Below the pieces are notes generated by a model. It saw nothing but the letters and a program-made list of their open reading frames with translations, was not told the origin of the DNA and ran no database searches. The translations under genes were made by a program, and so were the position numbers. This document shows, in pieces, positions 12,494 to 25,200 of a stretch of 64,000 nucleotides of DNA; the stretch's first letter is position 1; the number at the start of each line of letters is the position of its first letter. Source of the stretch: Nemopilema nomurai (Eukaryota; Cnidaria; Scyphozoa; Rhizostomeae; Rhizostomatidae); NCBI GenBank assembly GCA_003864495.1, contig ML133412.1:806001-870000 (forward strand). Direction: 5' to 3'.

Positions 12494-15342
12494 GACATAA
12501 AGGCTTGATATGAAATTACATTTTCAGGAAGTTTATTATAAGTTTAAAAATATTCTAGCCAATATTTTTTTGTTTAGATGGGTTTTGCATATGGATTAGT
12601 AAATTATTACTTACTATGATTTTTAATGTAAATCAATGTAAATACAGTGTACAAGCTTTTGATTCACTCTTTGTGCACAAACTCTCTTTTATGATATATA
12701 TTTATTGCATCATTGTTAAAAATTTTCTCTCTGAATATGTCTATTATTGAAAAATTTATTTATCTGGTAGAATGTGGGAGGGGAATTAAAAGTTAGTTTT
12801 TAAAACATAACGTTAATGATATGTGTATATATACAAAATACATTACAAATGCATGTGGTAATAACAGACATTTTGTAACCTTGTCTAAAGTAGGATGCAC
12901 TGTCAATGTTCAAGCATCCATTATATATATTTCAAGTTTTTCAAAACCTCTGATAGACTTAAATTTAGAAAAGGTACTTATCCAAGTGACAGTATTTCTT
13001 TTAGAGTGGTTGAAATGCTGGTTTGAGGGTTGAACAGTCATTCTTGTGGAAGTTGATATGGATTGCCACAAGATCACTTCTCTTAGTTTCATTTCATGCA
13101 AACTTTTCAATCATTCTAAACACTTGAGGATGTTTGGAAATTTTGCCTAAAAAAGACTGTTTTTAGTCATAATTTAAATCGAAAGGAAATAACCAAACTG
13201 TAATACTCCTTATCAAGTAATAATCATCCTAAAAAAATTGGCATTATTCACAAATCACTTTAATGCATTTTGAATTATTTTTGGATTTGTGTGGTCCAAA
13301 TTGCCTTTTGGTAAGTTTGTTAATACCATTAATTTCTGAATGACTTCATGCACACAATGAGAATTTTTTCTGAAGATGCGTAATTTGTATCAAGTGCCTA
13401 TGACTACTATTCATCAAAATATATAACTTTGGATTTATTTTCAAAGTCAAAATTCATTTTTCCACTTATTGACTTGTTTGATTTCTAGAGGTAAATGATC
13501 AGAAAGCATAAATCTGCGATTTTAAGAAAAGCAATTTTACAAATAATAGGAAATTCCACAATTGTAAGAAACAGGGAAGTCATTTGTTGCCATACTGAAG
13601 TAATTTTTGTCTGACATTCCTCATATTATGGAAACATTGGAAAATGGCCAAAATCTCATTTTTGCTGTTTCTTGCAATTGTGACTGAAAGTTCCCAATGT
13701 CGTATTGATATTGGTATAGATTATTTCCTAATTTCTATAACTTATATAATTTATATAAATTTTATAAATGAAGAAATATCCATCACAATATGTTTATTAA
13801 GTTATGTAGCCTTTGATACAGCATTTTCATATATTATAAGATGTTTGGTAGCCCTAATGGCATTTGCAAATATACAGCACATTATTTTGTTTAATTTTTA
13901 TATCAAAAAAAGCTTTATAGTCCTGTGGTGTAGGAATGTGAAAAAGTTATCCAATGGACATTGAAACATGTCACCTAAGTTGGCTCTTATAATTGTTCAT
14001 AGTGTTCCTTTATTAAGAAATTGTCTTCTGTGTTTTCAATTTTTGTCACTGTGTATCAAACTATCAATCTATGACCCAGCCAAGTGGATCAGGCAGGAAT
14101 CATTCTAAGCTGGTTCCTTTTCAATTGTTGCCTAGAAACAGAAATAGCAGAACAGTGTTAAACCTAATTATATAATTGCATTCTGTAGAAAAAATTGAGA
14201 AGAAGCTGAAAGATCCCTTCTTCTTAAAAACTTGGAAATGTAGAACTTCTAAGGCAGATTAATTCTACCTCAAGCTTAAGAAGATATTTTTTTGATGACC
14301 TGCTAAAAGTTTTTTTCCAGATATGCCTTGGGGTATCAAAGTTAAGGGTAAAACAGAGAATTGTAGAAGTAACTTAAGTATACAATTAATTAGGGATATT
14401 TTGCTTTGTTTTGTTTCTAGTTGTAGTGTTTTTGTTTATGAAGAATGTTGAGCAAACATGCTTTAAAGCTGTTATCAAAATTGTTGGTTTTCAGAATGAT
14501 TTTTTTCTATTTTGTTCTGTAAAAAAAATTCAATAAATTCCATGTTCATAATTGTATGTGTTTTATGTAAATACTAATAGCTTGCCTTCAAGCTTCAAAA
14601 TTATTTTAAGCTAATGCCTTTGTTAATCATATCCTTTTGTTCATGTTTTTCAATTGCTAGTTTCTAACCTTGGACAGAAAATGCAAATCAAGGAGATAAC
14701 CTTTAAATCATGTATGATAATATTTCTAGTATCTACCATATGTTTTCATTTGATTTGCTTTAAAATATTTTACAATGGTTTTGAGATTCCCCCAAAACCT
14801 TCCTACTCTTCGGTCAAGCCACAATTGTGTTGCCCTTTTTGTGAATCGGCATTTAACTTTGCTTTGAATTTTGCTTCAGAAGTATAGGAAATTACTTTTG
14901 GTTGGGCTTTCAAGGATTTATATTCTTGTGATTATTTTGCTTTGAAGGTACATTTGAAGATATTACAATATCTTGTTAACTTGTTCTATATAAGGAAGTG
15001 GCAATCTCCTACTAGATTTGACGAAAATAAAAGATGTTTTTTTCTAAAACGCTGATGTTTAGCAGTAAGTGCTTCAAACATTATGGTGAAGCTTATCTGC
15101 ATGGATTAAATGAAAACGTTGGTTTGAAAAACTGGAAATAAGCTCTCGTAAATTTTATTTTTGCATTGCGTTTGCCCGGGCGAGAGCTATATCCAGTGTC
15201 TCCATGAAAGGCCTGGGTTCAAGCATGCTTAACTTTGGACACTGCTCTTAGGGTCCGATGGTCAATTACAACCATTGGCATCAACTGAGCACCAGCCATC
15301 CTAGAGTGGTTTTTTAGTATTTGCTTTGAATGTTGCGACCAC

Positions 15343-15477
15343 ATTCTGCTGTGGCCTCTTTCTGCTGCGGCCTCATTTTGCTGTGACCTCCTTGTGCTGC
15401 AGCCTCATTATGCTGCAACCTCATTCTGCTGCAGCCTCATTCTGCTGCAGCCTCATTCTGCTGCAAACTAATTGTGT
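15343..15477. repeat. 16-bp tandem repeat, CTGCTGCAGCCTCATT type
   Basis: About eight units of a 16-bp motif, increasingly regular toward the right end. They are followed at 15486-15548 by a shorter run of GCTAGATGCTTGA-like repeats. The array lies about 0.8 kb upstream of the PPP6R start codon. Confidence 0.8.
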
Positions 15478-16293
15478 AGGCGCTTGAGTTGCTAGATCCT
15501 TGATTCGCTAGATGCTTGATTCGCTAGATGCTTGAGTCGCTTGAGTCGATGTTATATAGGCTTGTGAATTGTTTCAAGGTTTCGCTCTTTTAGTTCTTTT
15601 TTGCTTTAGCCAACGCGTTAATGCTTCTGCTAAGAGCAGATTTTTGAAGAGTCATCGTTACTGTAAGAATGTAGCGTACAGTTTTACGACTAACAGCTAC
15701 AAAAAACCTTACAGAATACAGATAATGAAATAATTTGCATCGGGGCAATGCGTTTTAAAAATTCTCTTCTAATGAAGTAGTTGATTGTTTCTATTGAAGG
15801 TACCTTCACTGTGTTTATACTAGTTATGTTGCTAATGTTGTGGTAATAGCAAGCAAACCACTTACAAACAAGATCAGACGAACAAAATTGTTTTTAGATT
15901 TAGTTCATGGACTTTGCAGGTGAAGTCGGGATATTTAGCAACTTGAGAAAAGAGCTGATAATTGGTAAACCAAGACAATTGGCCTGTTTATTTTATTACA
16001 CAACCCAATAAGACGAAAGGAAGTTTTTGCATCTGATTGTGTTAAGTAATTGACGCACAGATGATTCTGTTGAGAGGTTGGCCTCTTTGCTGAAAACATC
16101 TGCAAGAGCTTATTGAAATCGTTAGTGAACAGATAGACAGGTCGTCCTCTAGACTGCTGCTTTGATTGCACTTTTTCACTCCTGAAATCAAAGCTTTTTG
16201 GATCCACGGTTAATTGTGCTTGTTTCTGTTCATGTCCCTGCCATTGAATATAGCCTTGTGAGTTATGCTCTCGCTTTTGTCTTAGAAATCAGC

Positions 16294-19200
16294 ATGTTTT
16301 GGAAGTTTCATCTGGGGTCAAGTGGACTGGACACTGTTCTTGCTAAAGAGGTATGATCTATATTTCTACATGGTAGAAATATTATGCGCTTTTTTTATCC
16401 GAAATCAATAACCGTCCTTGTGCTCTTTTTAGCTTGCAAATTGCTGGTTTCTAGTGCGTAACAAATAGTGATTGGAGTAATGGCTGCAGAGCTCGTTTGA
16501 GATTTATATCAGTGGCCTGTATTTTAGTCGAGCAATACATTCTAGTAACAGGTCATTTAAGCCCACGAGCGAATGCTTGTCTTCTTTGTGACGCACCTGT
16601 TTCTATTTCTTATGGTAATAGTATCAGCGAACAGGTTAGCAGGATTCTTGTTGACAGGGTGAAGTTATGGCAATTTGTTCTCTGCTGGTCGACCACGCTT
16701 TCACGTCGTGAACGCATTTTCATCGGACAATAGCTCGGATTAAGCGGGACATGATTGTATGCTTCGTGAGGACAGCAAGCGAACACTGATGATGCATTTC
16801 GTAGAGGCTACAGTGTTTATCGACCTAAAGCTAAGTCTGGTAAAAATGGTCCGACTTTAAGGGTGGCCGATGTGCAAGATGCCCGGTGTGTTTGGAAAGG
16901 ATTTCAGCTTTCAGCTAGACTAAATATTCATCTGAGAATTAGTCCGAGTAAAGGTCCTTTGTAACCAGGCAGCAACTTAAATTTGGTTTTGAAACGGAAC
17001 GGAAGTTATTCATTGAAAATCCTAAAAACTTTGAAAGGTACATTTTTTTGGATCTAGTTCCAAATACGGTGGAAAACGAGCGGCTTGTGTTAGTAGTCGG
17101 CCAGCCCTCTTTCATTCCCCATCGGAAGTTTGTTTCGGCGTAGCAGCTGCAATACGTATGCTTGCGAAATAGAATAAATAATGGATTTAGATAGATTTAC
17201 GATCAAAATTTTGGATTATTAGTTTGTTAGGACGTGATTATGTTCTGAGCTGACCCGTTTTGCAGGTCAACCAATATGAATTGCTCTGTGACATCGTCTC
17301 CGGTCGTAGGCGTAAATTTTTATTCATCGCCCAACTTTTTCATCGTCCACTGGAGCAACAAAATTGAATGATCTGGAGGAGCGTTTTCAGTGTCGAATCT
17401 ACAATCCTGGGCAAAAGTTAGGAGACATTTGCTGTTGTAATAATTTACTGCAAAAGCACCCAACCCCCTGCCATTACCCACCACGAACATTGACATTAGG
17501 GGGAGGGGCATACCACTGGTTTTGAGGGCAATTATGCAGAAAATCACTTGAAAAGTAATTGTCTCATACCCTTTTGTCCAGGATTGTAGATTTTTTGTTT
17601 GGGGGAATTTATTTGTGGCATCCGCCATCCATCTTTAACATCTCTTTCTACCTATATTATACATCACTAAGTATGCTATATGCTACGATACGTACCCGAT
17701 ACTTCACACCCCAAGATTCGTGATGATCAAGCGAGCAACGACTGCAGAATCAAGGCTACAATGAAAATTGTCATCAGGATAAGCAAGTGTTTCAGACAGC
17801 TTCGTTATGGAAGCCGTACGAGCCACCCCATTCAAAGAAACGAGCGATCGCCTTTTGGCATTACAAAGGATTCGAGTAGACTCACAAAAGGCCTTCTTCG
17901 TTGTGCGCGCACTATATTCAGTGTAAGGGTACTAGTGAAGGTAAACAGATTTTTCTAAACAAAGCTCAACAATTATTGCACGCATCTTCGAAGCCCTGAA
18001 GGCTTTTGAGACGTTTGGCGCTTAAAACGCTAGACGCTTAATATGGTAGACGTTTGATATAGTAGGCGCTTAAGATGGAATACGCTTAAAACGCTAGGCT
18101 CTTCAAACGTTAGGCTTTGGAGAAGTTATGTGTTTAAGACCATAGGTGTTTGAGACCATAGGCGTTTGAGACCATAGGCGTTTGAGACGTTAGGCGTTTG
18201 AGACGTTAGGCGTTTGAGACGTTAGGCGTTTGAGACGTTAGGCGTTTGAGACGTTAGACGTTTGAGACCATAGGCGTTTGAGACGTTAGGCGTTTGAGAC
18301 GTTAGGCGTTTGAGACGTTAGGCGTTTGAGACGTTAGGCGTTTGCGTTGGGTTGCATTTGTATATTTTCCATAGTGCCTTTGCCATTAAGACGTAGGCAG
18401 CCTACATTTCGAATTAAGACGCAACTTTAACTGTGTGTTTCTCTATAATCCTCCGGCATCATCTGTGTTTGTTCTCATGCAAACTGCTCCAGACGTTCGC
18501 GAATCTCTGAATCAATTTTGTAATGGCAGCTGTGCACTTTTAGCAACTGAAAGTTTCGTTCTTGTCAGTCAGTAGTGGCACGAATGAACGAGGGATACCC
18601 TTTAGTATTTCGATAGCATCACGTGTTCTGGGTGTTGACTAATATGGCAGAGCGTCCGAAACGGTGTTGGACTAAACCCGCGATTCCACTGTAGAAAGGC
18701 TGCTGAAGATGCGCGAAGTACGTCCCAGATGCTGCTAACTTCTCGTCCGGATTAACGTGCTTGCAATAGTGTTATGGTTATTGTAAGCCGGACCATCGAG
18801 GTACCGCCTGTAGGAGCACTGTGAAAACGTGTGGTTTTTATAGAAACTAAATTGAAGTACTTTTATAAAGTCGACGCTTTGTTGCAATCGACGTGATCAT
18901 AAGGATGGATCATAAGGCCCTGGACGATTGGGTCCGAGCCACAGGCTACCGAATAATGGTGCCGGGCCATTTGGTCATGGATGTTGGTAACCTGTATGGC
19001 AGAGTACCGGTCATACGGTGCCGGGTTCTTTTATGATTGGGTTCTAAATAACCGTGAACCGGGTCATATGTGGTGTCGAGTGAATTAAGTAAGCGGTTGT
19101 TAGGATGCTAAAATTGTTGGGTAAGTTGAAAAATGGGAGGTACTGGGCCTGAATTTAACCCGCAAAGTAATGTTCTTTTGCTGCAAGTATCAAGTTTGCA

Positions 19201-22200
19201 CTCTTTATTTTAGGATGTTACATTAAAAGAAGTTCTCGATGAAGAGGATGTGCTGCAGGAATGTAAAACGCAGAACTCAAAGCTAATTGAATTGTAAGTT
19301 GCTTTGAAATTGAAACTCCTGGTTCCTTTTCTGGCCTGGCTGGCATATATACACGTGTTTTTTATCTTTAGCCCTCATTTTCTGTTGATTAAAGCCTCGG
19401 TTGTTGTTGATGTGGTTGTTGTTGCTGCTGTGGTTGTTGTTGTTGTTGTTTCAATTATTGTTGTTGTTGTTGGGTAACCAGGTAGCTTTACCTGCCCATT
19501 TTAGCTCCTTACCCCAAGAAGCAACTAGGGATCATAAACATGCCTTCAGGCCTTTTATAGTTGCAAAGGGAAAAGGTTTTTGTGATTTCCTTGTAGTATA
19601 AGAAGCCTCGCGTTCTTGCGGCTATACAAATCCCAGTCGGACGAACAACTATTTTGACCAGAGAAACGGAAGTTCCATCAGGCTTTCGCCGCTCTTGGTA
19701 GCGCTAACTCAAAACCTATGATGATCAGATGATGAAAGACTCTATAATACACCGATTGCACTCTAACTTGTTTCGCCATGTGATAACTATGTGCTGCAGG
19801 GTTCCAAGTCTTTTCCTTTAAAACTGTGCCGCCATCTTTGCTCGCTGATTTCGACCACGTTGTTAGGCCGTCCCTGTACACGTGGTACTGGCAAAATTTC
19901 GTCTTTTATACACGTGCGTATTAAAAGTTGATGCAAAATAGAGTGCGGGAAAGGCTGTCTATGTGAGACTTGTCGTATGACGTCACTTGCTCAACATATG
20001 GCTACCTCCAAACTCGTGGAGCTACCACTATGCAGTGGCTATTCTGTTGTATTGAAGACTGGCGTTGATTTGAGTCACTAGATAATTGATAAAGGATATA
20101 AACATGAATATGATTTGTATATGAATTCCTCTGAATCCGTGTAGCAATGTCAAATCTAACAGCCCCTGATGCTTTCATTTCATCTGAGAAGCGAAATCCA
20201 AGAGAATTGCCACTCATCACGGGGAACTAGGCCGGTTTATGGAACGTTGAGACAATCCGATTAGGTGTTCTTTGTTCGTCTTCTGCCGAATACATGGATT
20301 TTCAAATCGCCCGTTTAATTGTTTTGGAAACTTAAAGCTTCACTATTTTGAACTCGCCTTATTAAGTTTTAATTTTTAAACACCGAGATGATGATTTTTT
20401 CAGGGGACGGCCGTGATGCTAACGGACGACGTTTCCTTGCGTAACAAACAGGGTCATCTGACTTGCGTAACAAAACGAAACTACCTAGCTAACCTAGGCA
20501 TAGGAAACAAAAACGAGGCTACTTGGCTTTTATACAAAAACGAGGCTACTTGGCTAATGTTACGCTGTCGCCAGAAAATGAATTGGTGACCGCGTAAATT
20601 TGTTTTTCCTTTTATTGACAGGTTTGTTGTGACTTTAGAAGTGGTCTTTAGCTTCTTAATGTAACTTCAATGCCATGTTTTAAGCATCACAGTTTAGCCT
20701 GCTGGAATTCGAACAAATGAATAAATTCAAAGCTGGTTCAAAATAAAATGTAAAATTCATTGTCTCTCGAGCTGCGAGCCAGTGTCAAGATTAAACACCC
20801 CCCCCCCCTGCACAATTCTTAGTTTTGTCTATATTTATGTTACTTTGGTAATTATCACGATAAACCGCCACAAAACCCCCGTCTAGAAAGTATATTTGGA
20901 TCAAGTTGGGTTTTCTGACTTTTGCAGTCTTAGTAAAGATGACGTGCTTGAAGATCTCCTTGATCTGGCCATCACAGAACCCCCGGAAGACGGAGATTTG
21001 AAGACTCAATTCAAGTGAGTAGTGCATTGGCTTATAACTGATTTATTGAAACTGTCAGGATGTGCAAAGACCCAGCTGATAAGAATGTGAATATGGTGTC
21101 GCAATAGAGTATTACTGCTAGTTTTTCTCTATTGGATCTAGAATCAGATTTGGTTTAAACATTAATTTCACGAGTTTCTATCCAGAGTATCTAAATTGTG
21201 ACCAGGCAATTTTGTTGTGCTCTGACGATAGAATTGAATTAAGTTTGCTATGGTGTAAAAGTTTTGTAACAATTTTGTATCATAAGTTGCATTGCGTGTG
21301 GTTTTAATGGTTAAAGCTTGGTAGCAATTTTTGCTTTGTTTCAATCGATTTAATGTTGGAAATGGAAAGTTGAAAAATTAGTTGACGGGGAATCGGTTTT
21401 CTTTTGCAGATACCCAAATTTAGCCTGCGAAGTGATTTGTACAGATATTGATGCCATTACAGATAAGCTAGTGAATGAAAAGGTAAGAACAGCATCGTTT
21501 GAATGCAGCTGGCATAAATAGGTGCCTGCCAAGAAGCGACTTCAGGATATTCGAAAGCATTTTCGTAATACATTGTAAGAGGGTTTTGGGACAGGTGATT
21601 GAGGACTAAAGAAACTAAAAGTGACAAGACAGCTGGTGAGAGGATGCGGGATCTATGGAGCTAGCACTTGTCTGTTATATAGCTGGGAAATTGCGAGTCA
21701 ATACCAATAAAAGAAAGAAAGGGTATTTCAGTGCAGAAGAGGCTTATTAAGGCATAACTATGGGTTGACAGTCTAATAATCTCGAATGATTGGCAAAAGT
21801 TGGGATACTCTGAGGCAGATGCATCCTGTTCTTTGGTTTTGTAGATCAATTAAATCCAATCCAAGTCAATCAAAAAATTCAAGCATCCTGTTATTTGGTT
21901 TTGTAAATCTTGATTTTTCAAAGGTTTTCTGCCATTTTTAACCAAAGTTGCTTTTAAACGAACATTTGCATCTCATTTTGCCCGTCTCATTGCAGAGCCT
22001 TCTAGAGAAGCTATGGGGATTCCTAGACCACGCCACACCATTGAACCCTCTAATTGCCAGGTAAGCATTATGCACGGGGTTATTCTCTTTCTATTGAAGT
22101 CCTCATAGTTGATAAACAATAAGCAACAGTCAATCCTCCACTGAGCTTTCATCAAATCTTCAATCATTGAAGCAGTACCCGCACAGGCAAGAGTGCTTTT

Positions 22201-25200
22201 CAAGCGCAGGGGTTGCTTTTTGGAGAATCTATTATGCACAGCCTTAAGTATCCTGCCGCTGTTGGCCCGCAACTGCCTATGGTTGCCTTCTTGTTTTTCT
22301 CGGTGCATAAGAATTGTTGTTTCCTTGTCAACCAATCCATAATCCTGTTTTGTCTTGGAGCATTAAATAGCACTACAACATGGTTTCAATCTAGCTACGT
22401 ACCTCCACCGGTGTTCTCAGAGCGATGCATCTTTATTTTTATTATATTAAGCCACGTCTGTGCTTTGAATAACAACCCTAGTTTGACGCGAATTATCATT
22501 TCGAGGTGGCCAGATTCTTCTTTCAAGTTATCGTGTCTTTCGTGTTCTTCTACACAAAGGACTGGTCTACCTTTGAAGCCGATGACCTTGTCATCCCCAT
22601 GCACCCTTCTTTTAACCCAGTTTATGTAAACCTTACTCGGGCTGTAACCCTCTCTCGCTTCTCTGCTCTGTTACCTTACCCTGGCCCACGCCTTAACCCC
22701 CATTTTAGACTTATAAGTTCGTCATTCGACGATCCACTGCCAACCTTCGCCACAAGCCATGTTTATTAGGCCTGCAAGTCAGAATCGAAACTCCACACAA
22801 GCATGATGTTCCAAGATCTTGCTGGCCATCGGCTGCTTCCATACTTGCGTCACCTGCCATCTCCTTAGTTATACCATATGCGTTGAAAATGTTTCCAGCT
22901 GTTCGAGATTAGTAACCGGCTGTACTCTTTCAAGCCAGACTAGAGTTCAATCACTATTTCTTCACGCTTTCTATCCTTCCGAATGGCTAAAAAATGTGTT
23001 CAAGAATCAGCCATTCATTTGCATTTTTTTATTTCGTTATAAAACTTCCTTTGCCCTTGCTGCTAATCTATCCACTGCTTTTCAACTTTTTTCTGATCAA
23101 TTGTCTTTCCACCATAGTGTGATGGCATCACATATATTTTCCTTCTGTGATGATCTCTCATTCAATAACATGCTGTTCAAATGCATCTCTTGGTATCATT
23201 TTTCGTTGAGTGTGAATCGTAGACATGTTTTGCATGCCCTACGTCGATGTATGACATCTGCTGAAAAACAAATTCAACCCGGCGGGCCAATTTACACTTC
23301 AGCATGACCATTCCTTATTATTTTCAATGAATGAAAGAATATCATCTTGCTATTGAAGCATCAGAGACAAACAATCATTCATATACATATTAACCAGAAG
23401 AATTATCTGAATCTGCCATCATCATGTAATGAAAACATCTTATGAAAAAACCTGAAATTCGACTTTTTGTTATTGACGCGTAGGCTGCTGATAACCTTGT
23501 ATTACATAATGAATAGACAAAAATAACACGCAATTCTTTGGCTTTTAAAACTATTTTATGAATGCGTGATATGTTGCTTATTGTTTTTCGTCTGTTTTTG
23601 TTTCAGCTTTTTCGCCAAAATTGTTGGGTCAATATTGATAAGAAAAGGGCCTGAGGTTGGTACAAAATGAATATTTTATTCATCTATGCAGACCAAGGGT
23701 TTAAATTCATACAGAAAAACTCGGTGTGAAAACCATTGCTATGTATGGCGAGTACGTCCAACAGTTATGTTAGAAGGTTTGTCATAAAGATACCGTCAAT
23801 CAAAGTTCTATAGAAAAGTTTGTTAATGCTGGTCATATGTGTGGAAGATTTCCGGGGTGTTTTTGATCTTGGGAAGTTTGTTGGGAGGTTTTTAAAACTG
23901 TTCAGATATCAATGATATTGGTATCAATGCTTCAAGCGATCACATAATACTTTTGCTTTGTAAAGCTATAAACTGCCTCCAGATGTGATGTAATTGCGAT
24001 TTCTTCACTTATGTACCCTGTTCTCTGTTGGCCCCAGGTTTTTGAGTATGTGAAGGAGCATGACGTAGTCGACAAACTGTTGAACCATTTGGAGATTTCT
24101 GCAATGATGGAGGTCTTCGTCAAGCTGATGTCCATTGTCGATTCAACTGAAATGAAAACGAAAATGGAGAACGTGAGTCACTGAAGTAATCTGTGTTTAT
24201 GGGAAACAGGCGTTATTTAAAACGTAATATTGTTTGAAGGTTAATTTTCAAATTTAAAGCACAAAGCTGATGTTTCTCTTGACCATTTCCTGGAAATTCC
24301 TCCATGTTCGTGCAATTTTAATTTCTTTTTATTTTCTGTGTATGGTTTCTATATGTTTTCTGTGAAAGTCTAGTCTTTTTCAATTGTTAAGCTTGGCCCT
24401 AAAAAGTGTTTGAATAGAACTTGCCGTGATTTTCGGGTATGCAAATGAGAATACCCACTTCGGTTGGTGCGGAAGTTTAGCCGACGTATTTTGAATGATT
24501 GAATGATTTTTATAAGAAGTGTATAACAGGTTTGGGGACATTTCAGAAGAGATTGTATTGCAGGTGGGGCATTTACAAGAGTCAATGTAAAACAAGTGGG
24601 GTGTATTGCGGGTGTGGTGACCGTGGCCCTCCATAAATTAATTGGTTCTCAGTTTTGTATTACTCCTTGCTTTGGTGATTATAATGTTTTCTTCATCTCC
24701 GATTTCTAGCTATTAGAGGAGCAAGATCTTGTCCCCAAGCTAATCATGCGACTTGGGCCCCAATTTTCACACGAGGTAAACAGTAGAATCTTTCGAATCC
24801 GTTCAATCTTCTTATTATACAACACAATCCTGTCTCAATCGAATAAAAACCTCTTGATCGAGATTCGCCAGACTCTTTTTTGTACTCCAAAATAAACTCT
24901 TTTCTGTAGAATGTCTAACCACTGTTTAGAAACACAACCTAGCAGGATTCGCAGGTCGGCCTTGTATATTTGGCGTCATTGTCGTGAGCTTTAACCAGCA
25001 TGAGCTCTTTCGTAGATGCATAGCAATGTTTCCAGCCTGCTGATTGAGCTGATACGAATGGGTCGAGAAGCACCCCAGGTTGCGGACCCCGAAGACCAGA
25101 GCGGGCTTTACAGTGTAGTAGAGAGGTATGTATTGCCAATGTAAATGAAGGTTTGATGGTTATTCCGGTTAAAAGGTTGAAGGGCCTTGCAATTGAAAGA

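Larger units (their letters stand above)
8914..16293. other. Gene-free spacer, AT-rich core
   Basis: No exon, RNA gene or recognisable transposon protein was seen in 7.4 kb. From about 11.9 to 15.1 kb the sequence is markedly richer in A and T than its flanks, with a (TA)n run at 12471-12493 and many short T-runs. A 16-bp tandem repeat lies at 15343-15477. Open frames such as 13644-13964 (+) and 9216-9566 (-) have the composition expected of AT-rich chance frames or show no family motif. The right end must contain the PPP6R promoter and 5' UTR, which I cannot delimit. Confidence 0.5.

Noticed and set aside
13644..13964. 106-codon hydrophobic + strand frame
   Set aside because: The Ile/Phe/Tyr/Leu-rich composition follows the AT-rich spacer. 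There is no homology, although a signal-peptide-like start (MAKISFLLFLAIVTES) made me look twice.
22213..22629. Open frames on both strands in the same PPP6R intron
   Set aside because: Mutually overlapping frames with no domain resemblance; chance frames in a long intron.
22819..23307. 162-codon open frame on the + strand
   Set aside because: It lies inside PPP6R intron 5, has no recognisable motif, and is rich in Ser, Cys, Phe and Leu as expected from pyrimidine-rich sequence. No splice or start context supports it.
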